DNA from: Leptasterias polaris
Lineage: Eukaryota > Echinodermata > Asteroidea > Forcipulatida > Asteriidae
DNA: 64,000 bases
Assembly (NCBI GenBank): GCA_037783415.1
Contig: JAZGTN010000009.1
Coordinates: 11,842,001 to 11,906,000 of the forward strand
Reading direction: 5' to 3'
Positions 31,306 through 44,633 of this stretch are shown in pieces. The notes beneath the pieces were generated by a model. That model did not search any database. It worked only from the letters and a program-made list of their open reading frames with translations, and was not told the DNA's origin. The translations under genes were made by a program, and so were the position numbers. Numbering within the stretch: the stretch's first letter is position 1; each line of letters starts with the position of its first letter.

Positions 31306-32329
31306 TAATAATAATAATAATAATTTATTGATTTTATATTGCGCTCTCTCCAGGACCAGCCTGTTCGAGGGCGCATAACAGTAAGAAAATTACATACATG
31401 TAGTAAACAGTTTAAGAAAAGTACACCAGTAATTATAAGCAAAATAGATAACAAAGCCTTACAGGCAAAAAAAAAGGTGCATGAACACCGTAAAACAATA
31501 AAAGCTGTAAAAACAATACAACTTTGGTACAAGAAAGCATTTAAAAAGTTTACAAACAAATATAAACCATAAAAACCGACAGATACAAAACTCACTGCAC
31601 ATTACCGAAGGCTTTCTTAAAAAGGAAAGTTTTAAGTTGAGATTTAAGAAGACTTTGTGAATGCAGTTTACGAATGTGTGAAGGCAAGTTGTTCCATAGA
31701 TTAGGTGCTGCTGAATAAAATGCTCTATTTCCTAAAGTAGCCAGCATTTTGCCCTTTGGATATTCTAAAAAGACTTCACCTGTTGATCTGAGGTTGTGAC
31801 ACCTTTGACTTCTGACAGTAATTATTTCATTTAAATAAGAAGGAGCAAGGTCATGTAAACATTTAAAAACCATTAGTAAAATCTTGAATTCAACCCTAAA
31901 CTTAACAGGAAGCCAGTGTAAGCTGGTAAGAATGGGAGTTATGTGACTCCAACGGTGAGAATTCGAAACCAGCCGAGCTGCAGCATTTTGAATCCTTTGT
32001 AGCTTTGACAACTGACAACTAGGCAATCCATAAAGTAACCCATTGCAATAATGCAGGCGGCTAGTAACAAAAGCATGAATTAAAATAGTAAGTGATCTAG
32101 ATGACAAATACTTGCTAATACGTTTAATGTTGTAGAGATGATAATAAGCTGCAGAACAAACTTTAGTAACATGGGTAGACATAGACATTGTAGAATCAAA
32201 CCATGTGCCTAGATTCTTAACATAATTTACAGGCACAATATTAGCATCACCAACAACAATACCGGGAATGTTAATCTTAGACAGCTGTTGTTTTGTCCCG
32301 AGACAAATAAATTGTGTTTTAGTGTCAGC
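31306..32329 (-). mobile_element. L2-type fragment with 7-bp target duplication
   Basis: Flanked by ATACTAC at 31,299-31,305 and 32,330-32,336; the paralogous spacer at 48,460 has one uninterrupted copy of the site. The 3' end is at the low coordinate with an (ATT)n tail. Only the last part of the reverse transcriptase frame is present. Confidence 0.85.
31592..32325 (-). pseudogene. C-terminal part of an L2-type reverse transcriptase
   Basis: Open for 214 residues from 32,236; homologous sequence continues a little upstream. Contains YYHLYNIKRISKYL, SRLHYCNGLLYGLP and LHWLPVKFR, matching residues about 550-630 of the larger copy at 20,826-23,021. The polymerase core is missing, so it is a 5'-truncated dead copy of a different subfamily. 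Confidence 0.82.
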
Positions 32330-34830
32330 ATACTACAGCATATTGAATACAAAATGGTATTAACGTAGGAATACAGTCACTCGTGTGAAGGACAAAAGGT
32401 CAACACAACACGAGGCTGGCTACATACACACACACACACAATTACAATATACAAAAACGAGGTGTTCGGCATGATATTAAAATGTTGGTCGTAATAGTAT
32501 TACTAATACATCCCAGCTGTCGTATTCGTAATTTTTTAAAAGCCACCACTTGTCAAGTAATGGACAAAATATATGACAAGTACTTGTACACCAAGTAAAT
32601 TGCGACGTTTTTTGTAAACGATGATATTTACATAAATCTTACAATTTTCATCGCCGTGTCTGAGAGACATACTCAGCGGGCCTAGAGCGCCTTCGGCAGG
32701 CATGGTCACGTCGATCAACGTGCCGTCGGTCTCGATGTTTGATGAGAAGCGAATCAATTCCGATCTTTTTTCAGATTGAGTTTAAGTCGGTTATTAAACG
32801 TCATACATATTACTAAATCAGGTGGACATCTCAGTGAGAACTCGTCTTTTGTTCGTTGTTTACCATCAAACCATCAGACGGGCAAAAAGGAAATCACTTA
32901 AGTTTAACTTCGCACGAGTTAATGATAAACTCATCGTGCCAAACACCATGTTTTGTTCGATCGACGTTTGACATGTCCAGCTGCACACATACACAATACA
33001 TGGCTGGACTACACACAGGCCTCGTGGACTTATGACACTGTCATCAATGGAGCGGAACAGCCAGCCACACACAGCGCTGTGTACATAGTTAACATGCTGG
33101 TTAATACATATGTGGGCTTTACCGTCCGATTTTGAAGAAAATATTCAAAGGCAAACTTTGACCTTCCGGTACGACCAGAAGGAGAGGTCATACGATTTTG
33201 GCGTTAACTTTTCAAATGTAGCCCCAGTCTTGATCTATCAGATGCTCAATTATGAATATCATAGTTGTAAAATTCAAAGACATACAGCGTATAGCAAATG
33301 GTCACTTTTTAAACTTAAAAACCTTGTAATTTGACACCCGATGACGTCATCATGACGTAACTGAAACGGTTTCATCTCCTAATGGTTATCTAACTACATG
33401 TAAAGTTTGAAGTGTGCTTTTGTTAGCGGACAATCGACGGCCAGAAGAAGAAGAAGTAAAAACTAGACATAATTTTTTGTAGGAAACAAAAAAGAGGTGT
33501 TCGGTGTGACCTCGTGTTTCAAAGAAATGTTATAAACATGTCTGTGTATTAAATATTGATATACTTCTATAGAGTCTTTAGAATGGTGGTTCTAAAGATT
33601 TGACCAAACTTTTTGGATGTAACACATCCCAGCTTGAGTACATGCAAAGTTTCCATTTGATCACCAAAGTTGTTCTGTACATATAGATCTTGTAAAACAC
33701 TAGCTTGGTGGTGACATAACATGAAAATTGATGACGTCGTGAAAACGTCACTCAACATTATATCCTTGTAGGACCTTCCAAGTCTAATGCAAAATGAAAT
33801 TTGACTATAGCTTGATTAAACTGAAGATATTTTTATTTTATTTCAGCCACATCCAACAGCGCAAGCGCCAATAACAGGATGGATAAAAACATTAAATTAC
33901 ATAAAATAGCACAATAAAATTATTTAAACAAACAAAACAAGACAGAGATTAAAATGGTGAACAGTTCTTACATCAAAAAAATTAATAAAAAGTATGTAAA
34001 ATATAAATAAAATATGTAACAATTGGTCAAAATTTCAAAAATTTTTAAAACAAAAATTGATGACGTCATCAAGTCGTCACTCTAGCTTTAAGTAGTCAAT
34101 ATCACTGTCTATCAACATGCCAAGTTTCAACTCAGTCAAACTTGTGGTTTTGTAGATACACAGCTTCAAAAAGTAAACCTTTAAGGCGATACCACGTGAC
34201 ACACGATGACGTCATCAATCTAAAACTTCACACATATGTTGTCTGCATGAAGGTCATTATGTATACCAATTTCGAAACGGTTATCATAAACTTCGCCACA
34301 GACATCTAGTAAAAGTGTATTTTTAATTGTTTTCAACCTGCCGCTAGAGGGCGCTCTTGACTTTTATGACGTCACTTGTCTTATTTTGTTAAACCAGACT
34401 CTTGCTCGACTATAACACCGTTAAAAAAAACTTCAAAAAGTGTGCCACTTTTAAATTACAAGGCACTTCCTGTTCCTTCCTGTTTCGACCGGAAGTAGAG
34501 GTCAAGTCATGTCACGCACACAATAAAAAATGAAGACCCATATTACCTCTATATAATCCCGCAAAAAGTAACCGACGGTCTCTTCATCTTGATTTGATAT
34601 GGATTTTCAAAGATTAAATTTTTTTATTTTAAAAACCTTGTAACTTGACACCTAATGACGTCATCATGACGTAAATGAAACTGTTTCGTCTCCTAATGGT
34701 TATCTAACTATGATAGAAATTTCAAGTTTATATGAGCTTGGGAAGTGTGCTTTTGTTAGCGGACAAGCGGCGAAGAGAAGAAGAATCTGAAGAAGTTTTA
34801 AAAAAAATTAAAAAAACGAACAATAACAAG

Positions 34831-34864
34831 AGGTGTTCGGAGCTACGCTCCGCTCCGAACACCT
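34831..34864. repeat. Terminal hairpin of the GGTGTTCGG family
   Basis: AGGTGTTCGGAGC pairs perfectly with GCTCCGAACACCT over 13 bp; loop TACGCTCC. CTAG follows four bases later. Confidence 0.85.
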
Positions 34865-35802
34865 AACTAGGCTTAACGTGTTTGTGACAACAAACACTAG
34901 GTGTTCGGGTATCACTGCTGTTTTAATGCGTAAGCTATATCATTGAATCGCTGAAAACAATGCTGATAGCTTTTGAAATTTCAGAGAAAGTAAAGTATAA
35001 ATAGTTTACACAAGAAATAAAGGGCTGCTCAAAATTTTATAAATTTTATAAATAACAACCTTTTGTTTAGGCAAATTTGAAAACCTATGACATCATTATG
35101 AAGTTAGAATGTTTTTAGCGAGACATAGGCATTTAAATATGTGCCTGGTAGAAAACAAAGATTAACTTAGAAAGTAAGTTTATTTATTTTTCGATGGTTA
35201 TCGTTTTTTTATTGATAAAAAACCACACTATACATGTTCACATTATTAGGTTACAATTCAGAAAAGTTTTTAACAGGGTTTCAAATCCAGTGAGGTGGAT
35301 ACTCGGTTCAGGAAACATTGATTGTTCAATACAAAAACACTGATGATGATGTCGCTAAAATAAGTCAAGCAAGTTCTGAGCTGGCAGTTGTATTATTTAA
35401 AAAGCTTAATTTGCTTGATTTTTGGATATTGATTTTCCTACAGAACAGTTTGTTAATTTTTAGACTATTGAAAAAGGCACTTGTTTTAAATCATAATGCA
35501 AAACGAAGGCAAATCATGAAGACGGCAAATCTAAGCCTCTCTTGAACTTTGACTTATAACATAATGATTTATAAGTTCTATTTCTACCTGTATGGTGCAT
35601 CATACAGGAAATGAGGAATGCAACACAACAACACGTGGAAAATCTGTCACTGGATCCAAGACCATGCCGGTGGATGTGCTGTATTCTGAAGAAGAAAAAA
35701 ACAATATTACAAAATAAACAAAGTATGACTCTAAGAAAATTAAGTCAAGCTGAAACTGTTAAAATAAACAAAAATCAAGACTTAAAACGTTTCATAATTA
35801 TA

Positions 35803-36000
35803 TAATAATACTACTAATTTATTGAATTTATATTGCGCTCTCTCAATGACCAGCCTGTTCAAGGGGGTGGGGGGGGGGGGGGGGTCAAAACAGTAACAAA
35901 AATCAAACTTAGGAAATTGCACAAGAAAAAGTTAGTGGAAAAAGAAGGTGCACATATTGTTTTAGAAGTGAACAACTTATAAACAAAACCTACTTTACTT
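35803..36000 (-). mobile_element. L2 3'-end fragment
   Basis: TATTGCGCTCTCTCAATGACC and GACCAGCCTGTTCAAGG match the 3' end of the L2 copy at 31,306-31,400. Contains a G tract near 35,870. Confidence 0.65.
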
Positions 36001-36372
36001 AAAGGCACTGAACACGTTTGGTAATTGTCAAAGACCAGTATTCTCACTTGGTGTATCCCAACATATGCATAAAATAACAAGCCTGTGAAAATTTGGACTC
36101 AATTGGTCATCGAAGTTGCAAGAAAATGATGAAAGAAAAAACACCCTTGTTGTACAAATTAGTGTGCTTTCAGATAGGAATAAAAGGCTTCTGGCCAGAA
36201 GTCTTTTATTATTTTAGTGAGAAATTACCTCTTTCTCAAAAACTACGTTACTTCAGAGGGAGTCGTTTCTCACAATGTTTTATACTATCAACAGCTCTCC
36301 GTTGCTCGTTACCAAGTAAGTTTTTATGCTAATATATATTTTGAGTAATTACCAAACGTGTACGATGCCTTT
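36001..36372. mobile_element. MITE of the AAAGGCACTGxACACG family
   Basis: Begins AAAGGCACTGAACACGTTTG and ends with the near-inverse CAAACGTGTACGATGCCTTT. Inner segments (CCTCTTTCTCAAAAACTACG, ACTTCAGAGGGAG) recur in the copy at 63,039-63,478. The type is common in echinoderm-like genomes (recalled). Confidence 0.75.
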
Positions 36373-37897
36373 AACACAAACGTCATCAAAGTTGCCGACA
36401 AACATTCATCAGTCGGACCATTTTCTGACTTTAGTGACACAGCCAACAATCATACCAATCCCCCATCACACTAAACGTTCTTTAGTTTTAAAAACATCAC
36501 CAACGCCACCACTTGATGATAAAAGATAAACTTTATAACATAACTTTGATTTTCACACAAAGCTTACCGTTTTATCACCGTGTGGCACCGATATAGCATC
36601 GATAAACACTGCCGTGGACGCCGTCCGAAACACCCATTCATGAGCTGATGTCAAGTCTCTGCTTCTCGGTGTTTGATAAACACATAACCAATGTTCGTCT
36701 TTTTCTGCTTGCATTTTCTCAAACAATTACAAGTCATACGAATCACTGAAGCAGGTGGTCATCTCAGTGAAACTTCGTCTTCAATTCCATATTGATCATT
36801 AAGCCATGAGAAGGGCGAATAGGGGAACAATTAGACGCTGAATATAAGCGGTATTTAGATCTATAATCTTAATAGTACGCCATTGATAAGATTGAACTAC
36901 GTTGTAAGTACGATGATCTGTGGCGTGTCAAAATATGAAACAACTAGACTACAAGCGTGTTTGATGGACTTTGAACCTTGCGGTTGATTCAATGCAGCAG
37001 CCGCGGTCACCGTTGATCGCGTATTGTGTATGTTCTCAGTGCAGTTTATTTTCCCGCGGTTTGACAGCGGGTCAATGTATACCTGATTTCTACCATAAAT
37101 GAATTTCAAAAAGGTAACATCTCTGTGGAAAAGTTTGAGAAGGCTTAAGGACCTACAATCTGATATAAAAATTGTCCGTAGTGTATGTGTAAAAAGTAGG
37201 CCCCCCTATGAATATTTCTTAAAGTATGAAATTTTCAACTTCCAGTTTGAATAGGAAGTCGATGACAATCGGCATAAGACTCTGTGTATAATGCTACATT
37301 TTTCAAAACCTCTCCGATGATGTATAGATTGTTATAATAGCTTATGTACTTCTTGGGTTATGGATTGTTGAAGTATTAAACTTTGATTTACTGTATTTCA
37401 ACACCTGATGGCATCATCATGACGTCACAACTACATAATGGAGGTCCTCACATGGTGTAAATTTGAAGTTGATCTGATAAACAGAAGGCAATATTTTTGC
37501 CGGGAAAGTGTTTTTGTGAAGAATTACACCAGGCAAACTTTGACCTTTCGTTACGACCTGAAGTAAAGGTCGTGTGAATTTGGCGTTAACTTTTCAGATG
37601 TTGCCCGTGTCTTGATCTATCATATGCCCAAATATGAATACTGTAGCTTTAATATTCAGAGACATACAGGCGTTGGCATATGGTCACTTTTTGAACTTAA
37701 ATTACTTGTAACTTGACACCCGATGACGTAATAGTGACGTCACAACTTTCTCGGCATCTGGCAGTTATGTTCAAACTTCACATAAAGTTTCAAGTTGATC
37801 AAAGGTTCGCAAGTATGCGTTTGCTTGCGGACAAAGCTCGGGGAGAAGAATAAGCAAAACAAAGAATTAGAAGAAAAAAAACCAGAACAAAAACAAG

Positions 37898-38076
37898 GAG
37901 TTGTTCGGGCGTAAGGCCCGAACACCTAAAAAAAAAAAAAAAAAAAAACAATAAGAAGAGGTGTTCGGAGCTAAGCTCCGCTCCGAACACCTAAAAAGTA
38001 AGAAAGAAAAAAGAAAAAAAAAAAAAAAACAACCAACAAAAACAAGAGGTGTTCTGGGCGGAGTGCCCGAACACCT
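37898..38076. repeat. Three GTGTTCGG hairpins in a row
   Basis: Hairpins at 37,898-37,927 (GGGC/GCCC tip), 37,959-37,992 (13-bp perfect stem) and 38,047-38,076 (one T bulge), each preceded by an A-rich stretch. Stem tips differ in sequence but keep pairing, so compensatory change is visible. Confidence 0.8.
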
Positions 38077-38083
38077 AATAATT

Positions 38084-39753
38084 AAAATATACTGATTCAA
38101 ATGACAACATTTCTGGATTAACATGATGATTTGAATTCAAAGCAATACTCACAGAGAGCTCTAGGACACTATCCCTTAAAGAGGAAGGGAAGCCACCGAT
38201 TTTGTTTTGTACTAATTTTTTCTTAGAGTCCACATGTGAGTGGGGAAAACATTACAAGTCTCTAACCTAACTTTAAAATGGTGTAAATTGCCATTTTATT
38301 CAATACCGTTCCAGTGCAAAAATATTTCAACATCCAAAACATTTGATGGCTTCATCCTGAAAAAATGGACCTCAACATTTTTGTACGGGGTTGTTTTGGT
38401 TAATTCCTGACTGTCGAAAAGTTCCTCCTTGGAATGAAAAAGATTCGTTAGTTGGTGAATTACAATGATGTAATGTTTACAATTTCTCTCACAAAAAGTA
38501 TGTTATGAACCAAAGTACCCTGTACAAAAATGAAGTAACCCATTTTTCTCACAATGATGTCATTAGATGTTGACAAATTTTGCACTTGGCGGGTATCGAA
38601 TGCAATGGCAATTCACACCATTTTAATGTGAGGTTAGAATTTTGTAATTTCTCCCTCGCTCACATATGGACTCTTTCTATTGGAAAATGAGCACATCTTA
38701 AAATTGAATCGGTCACTTCCCTTCCTCTTTAATATATAATATAATACAAAATTTTCGAAGTTTTAAAAAATATGATTGAACTATTAATTTTAGAACACCG
38801 AATGCGCTATAAAGGTTTACGTGTCAACAAGTGACTTAAAGTAGGTATTACTTCATCCCAGCTACATGTATGTCACTTCATCGTCATTTCGGTTTTCAGT
38901 TCAGGCATAATTAAAGATTTTTAATTCTTTTGAACCACAATTAATTTTTCGTATTTTGAAAGACCTACTTGGAACGAAAACGGCAACGAGTGATCTTTGC
39001 TGAAATTCATTTTAAATGTTTTCAATCAATAAGGAAGTTGAGTTCACATGAGATAAATCAGATTCTAAAGGTGTAAAGCGTTCATTTTGAATACCCTTTT
39101 CCGGTGCTTTTCAGAAAGATTTGCGAAAAGCCCTGTTACATCTTTACTCATGTTACGTCATATGTGTGAGCTCTGTTTTGTAAAGTTGCTTTGTGCAGCA
39201 TGAAGGAAGCAACATCCCGCACATGACGTCAAAGTGTTGTCTTTTTATGCACGCCCCTCAACGGCAGAAGTATTTATAGTTTTTCAAAAACCTTTGAGTT
39301 TAGGGCCTTATTTTGTTATCAATAATAACAAACAATTTCAGAAGTGTACAAATATCAAAATTATATTTAAATTGTATACAAACACATCAAAATTAATGAT
39401 AAAAGTGGCTTCTTATATAGCGCTAATATCAGTCACTCTGTGACGCTCAAGGCGCTTCAACAGTGTTTTCCCGCAAGAGACACGTTTTGAAGTATGAGAC
39501 ATAGATTCCTTTACATAGCACCATGTAGTGGTTTACAAGGTACTGTGACGCAATATGCAGCCAGTCAAACCAGGAACAAATGTGAAAAAGGATTCCAACG
39601 TTAAAGTTTTGTTTGCTCTAGTAACTGTTTAATACTTTCTACAAAGACATATTGACCAAATACTCTCCTTACATTTCACCGACTCTTCTAATTTGTACAT
39701 GTCTACACTGAACACCCCTTTTCTAGTTCTGCTTATTACCAAAGAATAACTCT
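38084..39753. other. Spacer downstream of TRIM 2 (repeat-unit sequence)
   Basis: Matches 48,590-50,757 over its length: CAATACTCACAGAGAG, CCTTAAAGAGGAAGGGAAG, then CACTTCCCTTCCTCTTTAA near 38,710, which inverts the former. No gene seen. Confidence 0.7.
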
Positions 39754-41616
39754 TCAAACCCTCTTAAAGACCTTCACAGAATGTCTGTCTGCAACCATCA
39801 GCTCACCGGTCGGGCTGAAGGAAAGTCCAATGGGATTGTACAGGTTTCTCGCTACTAACCCAATATAGCTTCCCTCAGGACTATAATGGTGGATCTCACC
39901 GGTACCCCGCTCCAACCCAGTGTGCATGACGATGTAAATATCTGCATTTGTATCACTGCAGACACCAGTGGGCTTCACAGACTTGTCTTTGATGACGGTT
40001 GAAACATTGAAATTCTCCAATCCTGAAAAATTGATGGAAACCAGTCTGGACTTGTTGTAGTTAGTGTAGATCAAGGATTGTGTTTTGCTGCAGATAGCGA
40101 TGTTTTTGTCTATCTTCTTGGCTGGTATGGAGATTGGGTTTGATCCGTCTTCGTCAAGGAGTAGTATCATCTCCTTCGTACCTATAGCTATCTTACCGCT
40201 CCCTGCATCGATGCATTTGGCCGATGTGAAACCCTCTGGTAAATCCAGTCGTTTAATGAAGATCCCATCCTTGTCAAACACTTTAACTGCTGATGATTCC
40301 AATACCAGAATGTTCTTCGAAGTGGTTAAGGCGATGTCAATTGGGGTGTCGAGGATCCCCCTAGGGTCTTTGCTATTTATGGTACCATTGTGAACACCCT
40401 TTGAGGTTATGGTCATCACTCTTTTGGAAGCATAGTCCAAAACTACCATGTCACCATTCGAACGGGCAACAACGGCCTTCACCCATTCAAAATGACAGGC
40501 GGGGATGGAGTTCTTTCCAAAGTTGTCCTTAAGGGTCCATACTTCTTCAAGTACCAACTCTCCAAGGTTGTTGCCAGTGGTCGAACTTTCTGCAAAGTCC
40601 ATGAAGGATAGATCAAGAGGGACACTCTCTGCTTTCTTTAAGGAAACCTTTTTCAGGTTCTTCGAGACTATTTCCTTCAGGTTGATGACGTCATGGCAAT
40701 CTCCATCAGTAATGATGCTTCTAACCTTTCTCGAGATGAATTCTTTTTTCGTTACATTAGTGTTTGCAACCGTGATGCATTTGTCGAGCGCTTCATCTCT
40801 CTCTTTTGCCACAGACTCTGCCTTGTCCTTGAGGATCTTAGCTCTTCTATTGAGCTTTCCTAACTCTGACGTCTTTTTCCTGGCGATCTTTTCAAATATT
40901 TCCTTCTTGTTAGTTTCCAACTTCTTTTTGGCTCGTTGCGCTGAGGTCTTTGCAACTTGGTGCTGCTTAACATTTACCTCCAGTGGTGATAAGAGCTCTA
41001 GGATCTCAGAGCGGCTTGATGCTTCTGCTGTTTTGAAATCAACGAAGTTATGATGGGGCCTACTGTGATTCAAGACAGTACATATCATACAGATCATCTC
41101 TTTACAGGTGATGCAGAACATGCAAAGGTCCTGCACCGCGTGATGTCGGCACTTCTGCACTTTGTCAACCTTTTTTCTTTTCAGGGTTGCCTTACCAGAT
41201 TGTAGATCTTCCAAAGTATCGAGTTTATGCAACACATTCTTGGTGAATCTCTGATGTGCCATCTTGCAGTCAAAACACATGAACTCATTACAGTCTAGGC
41301 AGCAAGCGACGGCAGGTTGCATATTATCACAAGCTTCGCAAAGAATTGGAGCTTCTTTGAGCGAAAACTTTAGCTGGAGTGCTTGCTCTTCGGCTAACTT
41401 AGTGGTAATGAAGTCTTTGCAAAGACCCGACACTCCCATCGGCGGGACATCAGTATCCTGATAACATTCTGGGCAACGTAGTATTCTCCGAATTCCCGAG
41501 CTGGTCTTGTCAAGGCACCTTAGACAGAAGCTATGAAGGCAGTCAAGCAATCTTGGATCTGTGTATTGCTGATTGCAGATCTTGCAGATGACACTCTGGT
41601 GACTAGTGGAAGCCAT
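39754..41616 (-). CDS. TRIM protein 2: RING, B-box1, B-box2, coiled coil, NHL-like
   Basis: 620 residues, one coding exon, close paralogue of the genes at 26,034 and 50,758. It lacks the EKPEVYK stretch between RING Cys 34 and the last CPEC pair, shortening that loop by four residues; all zinc ligands remain. The N-terminal half is closest to TRIM 1, while the coiled coil (ETNKKEIFEKIARKKTSELG) is closest to TRIM 3. The propeller has its own changes (YASKRVMTITSKGVHNG). Likely E3 ubiquitin ligase, as for the first copy. The upstream TTCTCTTCAACAG resembles a splice acceptor 8 bp before ATG. Confidence 0.93.
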   Translation of the reverse strand: MASTSHQSVICKICNQQYTDPRLLDCLHSFCLRCLDKTSSGIRRILRCPECYQDTDVPPMGVSGLCKDFITTKLAEEQALQLKFSLKEAPILCEACDNMQPAVACCLDCNEFMCFDCKMAHQRFTKNVLHKLDTLEDLQSGKATLKRKKVDKVQKCRHHAVQDLCMFCITCKEMICMICTVLNHSRPHHNFVDFKTAEASSRSEILELLSPLEVNVKQHQVAKTSAQRAKKKLETNKKEIFEKIARKKTSELGKLNRRAKILKDKAESVAKERDEALDKCITVANTNVTKKEFISRKVRSIITDGDCHDVINLKEIVSKNLKKVSLKKAESVPLDLSFMDFAESSTTGNNLGELVLEEVWTLKDNFGKNSIPACHFEWVKAVVARSNGDMVVLDYASKRVMTITSKGVHNGTINSKDPRGILDTPIDIALTTSKNILVLESSAVKVFDKDGIFIKRLDLPEGFTSAKCIDAGSGKIAIGTKEMILLLDEDGSNPISIPAKKIDKNIAICSKTQSLIYTNYNKSRLVSINFSGLENFNVSTVIKDKSVKPTGVCSDTNADIYIVMHTGLERGTGEIHHYSPEGSYIGLVARNLYNPIGLSFSPTGELMVADRHSVKVFKRV

Positions 41617-43289
41617 ATTCTCACCTGTTGAAGAGAAACCAAAAGAAGAACAAGGTTAAGGTCAAGGTCAAGGTACACAGTCAACCCTCTTACTGTTCGA
41701 CCATGCATGAATCGTTTATCAGATTTCTCAGGGTTGGTGTTTGTTCATGATTGCTGCAGCCAGAGATGCCTAAGGTACCCGCTTTTACCTTGCTAAACGT
41801 GGATAGATTTGACGTTCTGTTAAAATACCCCCTCCCAATTTATTATTATTATTATTATATTTTTTTTTTGGGGGGGGGGCTTTATTCTGAGCAAGTTGAC
41901 ACTGTATTCAGCTGGAACTTTCACAGGTGACTTTTATTGTATCTTCCTTTATAAATTTGCCTAAATGCTCTGCAGAAATGAAATGTATTGATCAGATTAA
42001 AACTCATCATTTTTGTACACTAAAGATATTGAACTGAAAAACACAAGACCATGAAACATGTACGGTCGTGAGTTTACTGGTTTTGTACCCTGCAGAGCGG
42101 GTTGGTGGCAATTGCTACTGTTGCCTCTGTAAATTTAATGGAATAGTCTCATAATTTTAGAGTGCCAACCATTTATAATCTCTGATCAGGTAATTTTTTT
42201 ACAATTACCTAAATTCTTAGTTGTTTTTGTTTTGTTTTTGGTGGGTTTTTTTTGGGGGGGTAACTTTTCTTGAATATTTTGTTTCAAAATTTTCAAATCA
42301 GGACCCTTTTCTCCCTAAAAAACAAACACTGCAGGCACAAAGTAAAAGATGGGAATGTACTTGTAATCTTCTTTTAAGTTGTTACTATTTGGTTCACAAA
42401 TTAATTTGCCATATTTAATTTTCCCAAGCTGTTTCTCAGCTTGGGGAAAACCCAACAAACAGAAATAGCATTGGTTGTGACCAGTGTGGGTTTTTCCCAG
42501 CTGCCTTAAAATATACAAGACCTGACTCTGTATCTTCATGCATGCAATCTGAGGGTATAGTGGGTGTGCATACCTAGCTGTTTCTCAGCTTGGGGAAAAC
42601 CCAACAAACAGAAATAGACGTCCGAACTCATTGTACACACAGCTGGTATTATAATTGGCTTTTCCAGCACTTTGCCTTCGGTTGTTTCTGTTTTTTCTAC
42701 TTCTTATTTGAGTTCTATCCTAAATCACAGAGATGCTTTGTCGAATTTTCTTGGTGGCACTTTTGCCACCAAACAACCTTAGATATTGTTCAACTTTGAT
42801 GACCAATTAAGCCAAAATTTGAACAGGTTTGTTATCATATATACAAATGTTTGTATACACCAACTGAGGATACTGGTGTTGTGAAAATTTTGGCTCAATT
42901 GTTTATAATTGGTCATTGAAGTTGCAAGAAAATAATGAAAGAAAAAAAACCACCCTTATTGCCAGAATTGTGTGACTTCAGATGCCTGAAAAAGGCTTCA
43001 TACCTGAAGACTTTCTCAGATTTCTCTACCATTGTCTACTCTACTTCAAAGGGGATCGTGAAGGAACACCTATGGGTACATGATGATATTTGGTCATGAT
43101 GCTAAATTACAAAAATTTCACAAAAAAGAACAGCAAAGTGATACAACATTTATATAAATGTGTTTTGCAAGATTACATTATAATAGAGGTGTACAATTGT
43201 ACAGCAGGACGGAAGTACAAAAAACATGGTACAAAACATGCCGGGTCATTAGGTCATGAGCTCTTTTGTGCACATATTATTCGATACCT
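41617..43289. other. Spacer 2 upstream of TRIM 2
   Basis: Shared unit sequence. Relative to spacer 1 it lacks about 1.4 kb (the part matching 28,750-30,110) and has a local duplication of CTGTTTCTCAGCTTGGGG at 42,429 and 42,581. Confidence 0.7.
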
Positions 43290-44633
43290 CATTAGAGGCA
43301 CACTCTCGTGAAAAGTGCGACCTATTTCATTCTTAACTTATTTCTTATAAAGGTGTATACCAGTACCCTTCAATCAATTATCGCAACAGCTGATGGACAC
43401 CACAGGCTATCCCCACTGGGCGTGCTGGGCGGGTGTACATCTACACGTATGTGTACAGTAGGGTTGTGCAGTGACTTCCTGTTAACCAATCGGCGCTGAC
43501 GCTATACTGATGACACAGGAGGGACTGACCTTACCTCTAGGTCAGCTCAGTTCAAGCTATAAGCACTCCTCTGGGGTTTTCCCTCACAAACGTGAAGTCG
43601 GATAATTATAATAAGTGGCCTGCACTGAACACAATGTACATTGTAGGTCATGGTCATACATATGCACATACAGGTAGGTTTGTGCTTGTACAATGTACAT
43701 CTAGATTCAGATTATGCACTCAACAAATGCTGTGAAAGTTTAAACTTTAGGAGGGGGGGGGGGGGTGGTAATACTCAGCAAGGAATTCATTTCTACTATT
43801 TGTAGCTCATAAACAAAACTCTTCAATCATACATCTTTGTAGTTTTTACTCCATAAAACACTCAACGCATACATACAGATGATTAAAGCCCTATTACAAT
43901 AACAGTATTTAAACAAGTATTTTGTTCCAATCGGACTGAATGTTTATTAAAAAGCCTAAAGGAAGAGACACACGAGCATCTTTGAAATCAATCATATAAT
44001 TTCACAAATAAGGCTAATACACACAGGATATAAACACTTTAGAGAACAATTACTTAGGTTATATGACCCTAATAATTAAAATCTTTCTGAGCTACGAACA
44101 TTGGGGATATGACAATCACCAAATTCTCTGGTATGGTGGACATTAAATTGTAAATTATTCTTGCAAACAAAGAAAGTACTTAAGTTCTAAGAAATAAGTA
44201 TAAACACATAAGTTTCAAACAGAACTTGTAGTTTTGGTAAATAATTTGCCATGAGCACGAAACTGCACGATTAATATTTTTATTATAATATTTTTTTTTT
44301 TAAACAGGAAGCCTATTTGAACAATTTGCTCTTGCACTACCGCGAGCAAGAAAATTAGTGTAATGCACATGTTGTTCTTGCGAAATTTAGCACCAAAAGT
44401 CAGAAAAGTAACGCCATCTCTAGTATTTGCTTGAACATTCGTTTTAAATCGTCAAATGGGCAGTTCAAATTAAATATTAGTTATTAGACAAATAAGTGTT
44501 ATTCGAGCTGAATGTTAAGCCACATTTGGTTTTTCTTATACCAAGTAGGCCTAAATGTTTTGCCAAGACATCCGTGTTATGCTTTATGAATATTCATCCA
44601 TCAACTAAGTTTAAAGTGCGTACAATTATTATA

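Larger units (their letters stand above)
32454..38077. mobile_element. 5.6-kb cluster of hairpin-ended, modular repeats
   Basis: Absent from the paralogous spacer, where the flanks join at about 48,573. It consists of several modules, each ending in an A- and GAA-rich stretch, AACAATAACAAGAGGTG and a GTTCGG hairpin (34,831; 37,898; 37,959; 38,047). Modules share TGACGTCATCATGACGTAA and TTGACCTTCCGGTACGACC type segments. Other elements are nested inside (35,803-36,000; 36,001-36,372). No credible protein. The same family makes 52,937-56,057 in the other orientation. Confidence 0.75.

Noticed and set aside
34831..34870. Canonical Helitron 3' end (hairpin plus CTAG)
   Set aside because: CTAG follows this hairpin, but the other four hairpins of the family lack CTRR after them, so it is likely chance.
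37740..38124. Phe-rich minus-strand frames
   Set aside because: Poly-T tracts and hairpins read as codons.
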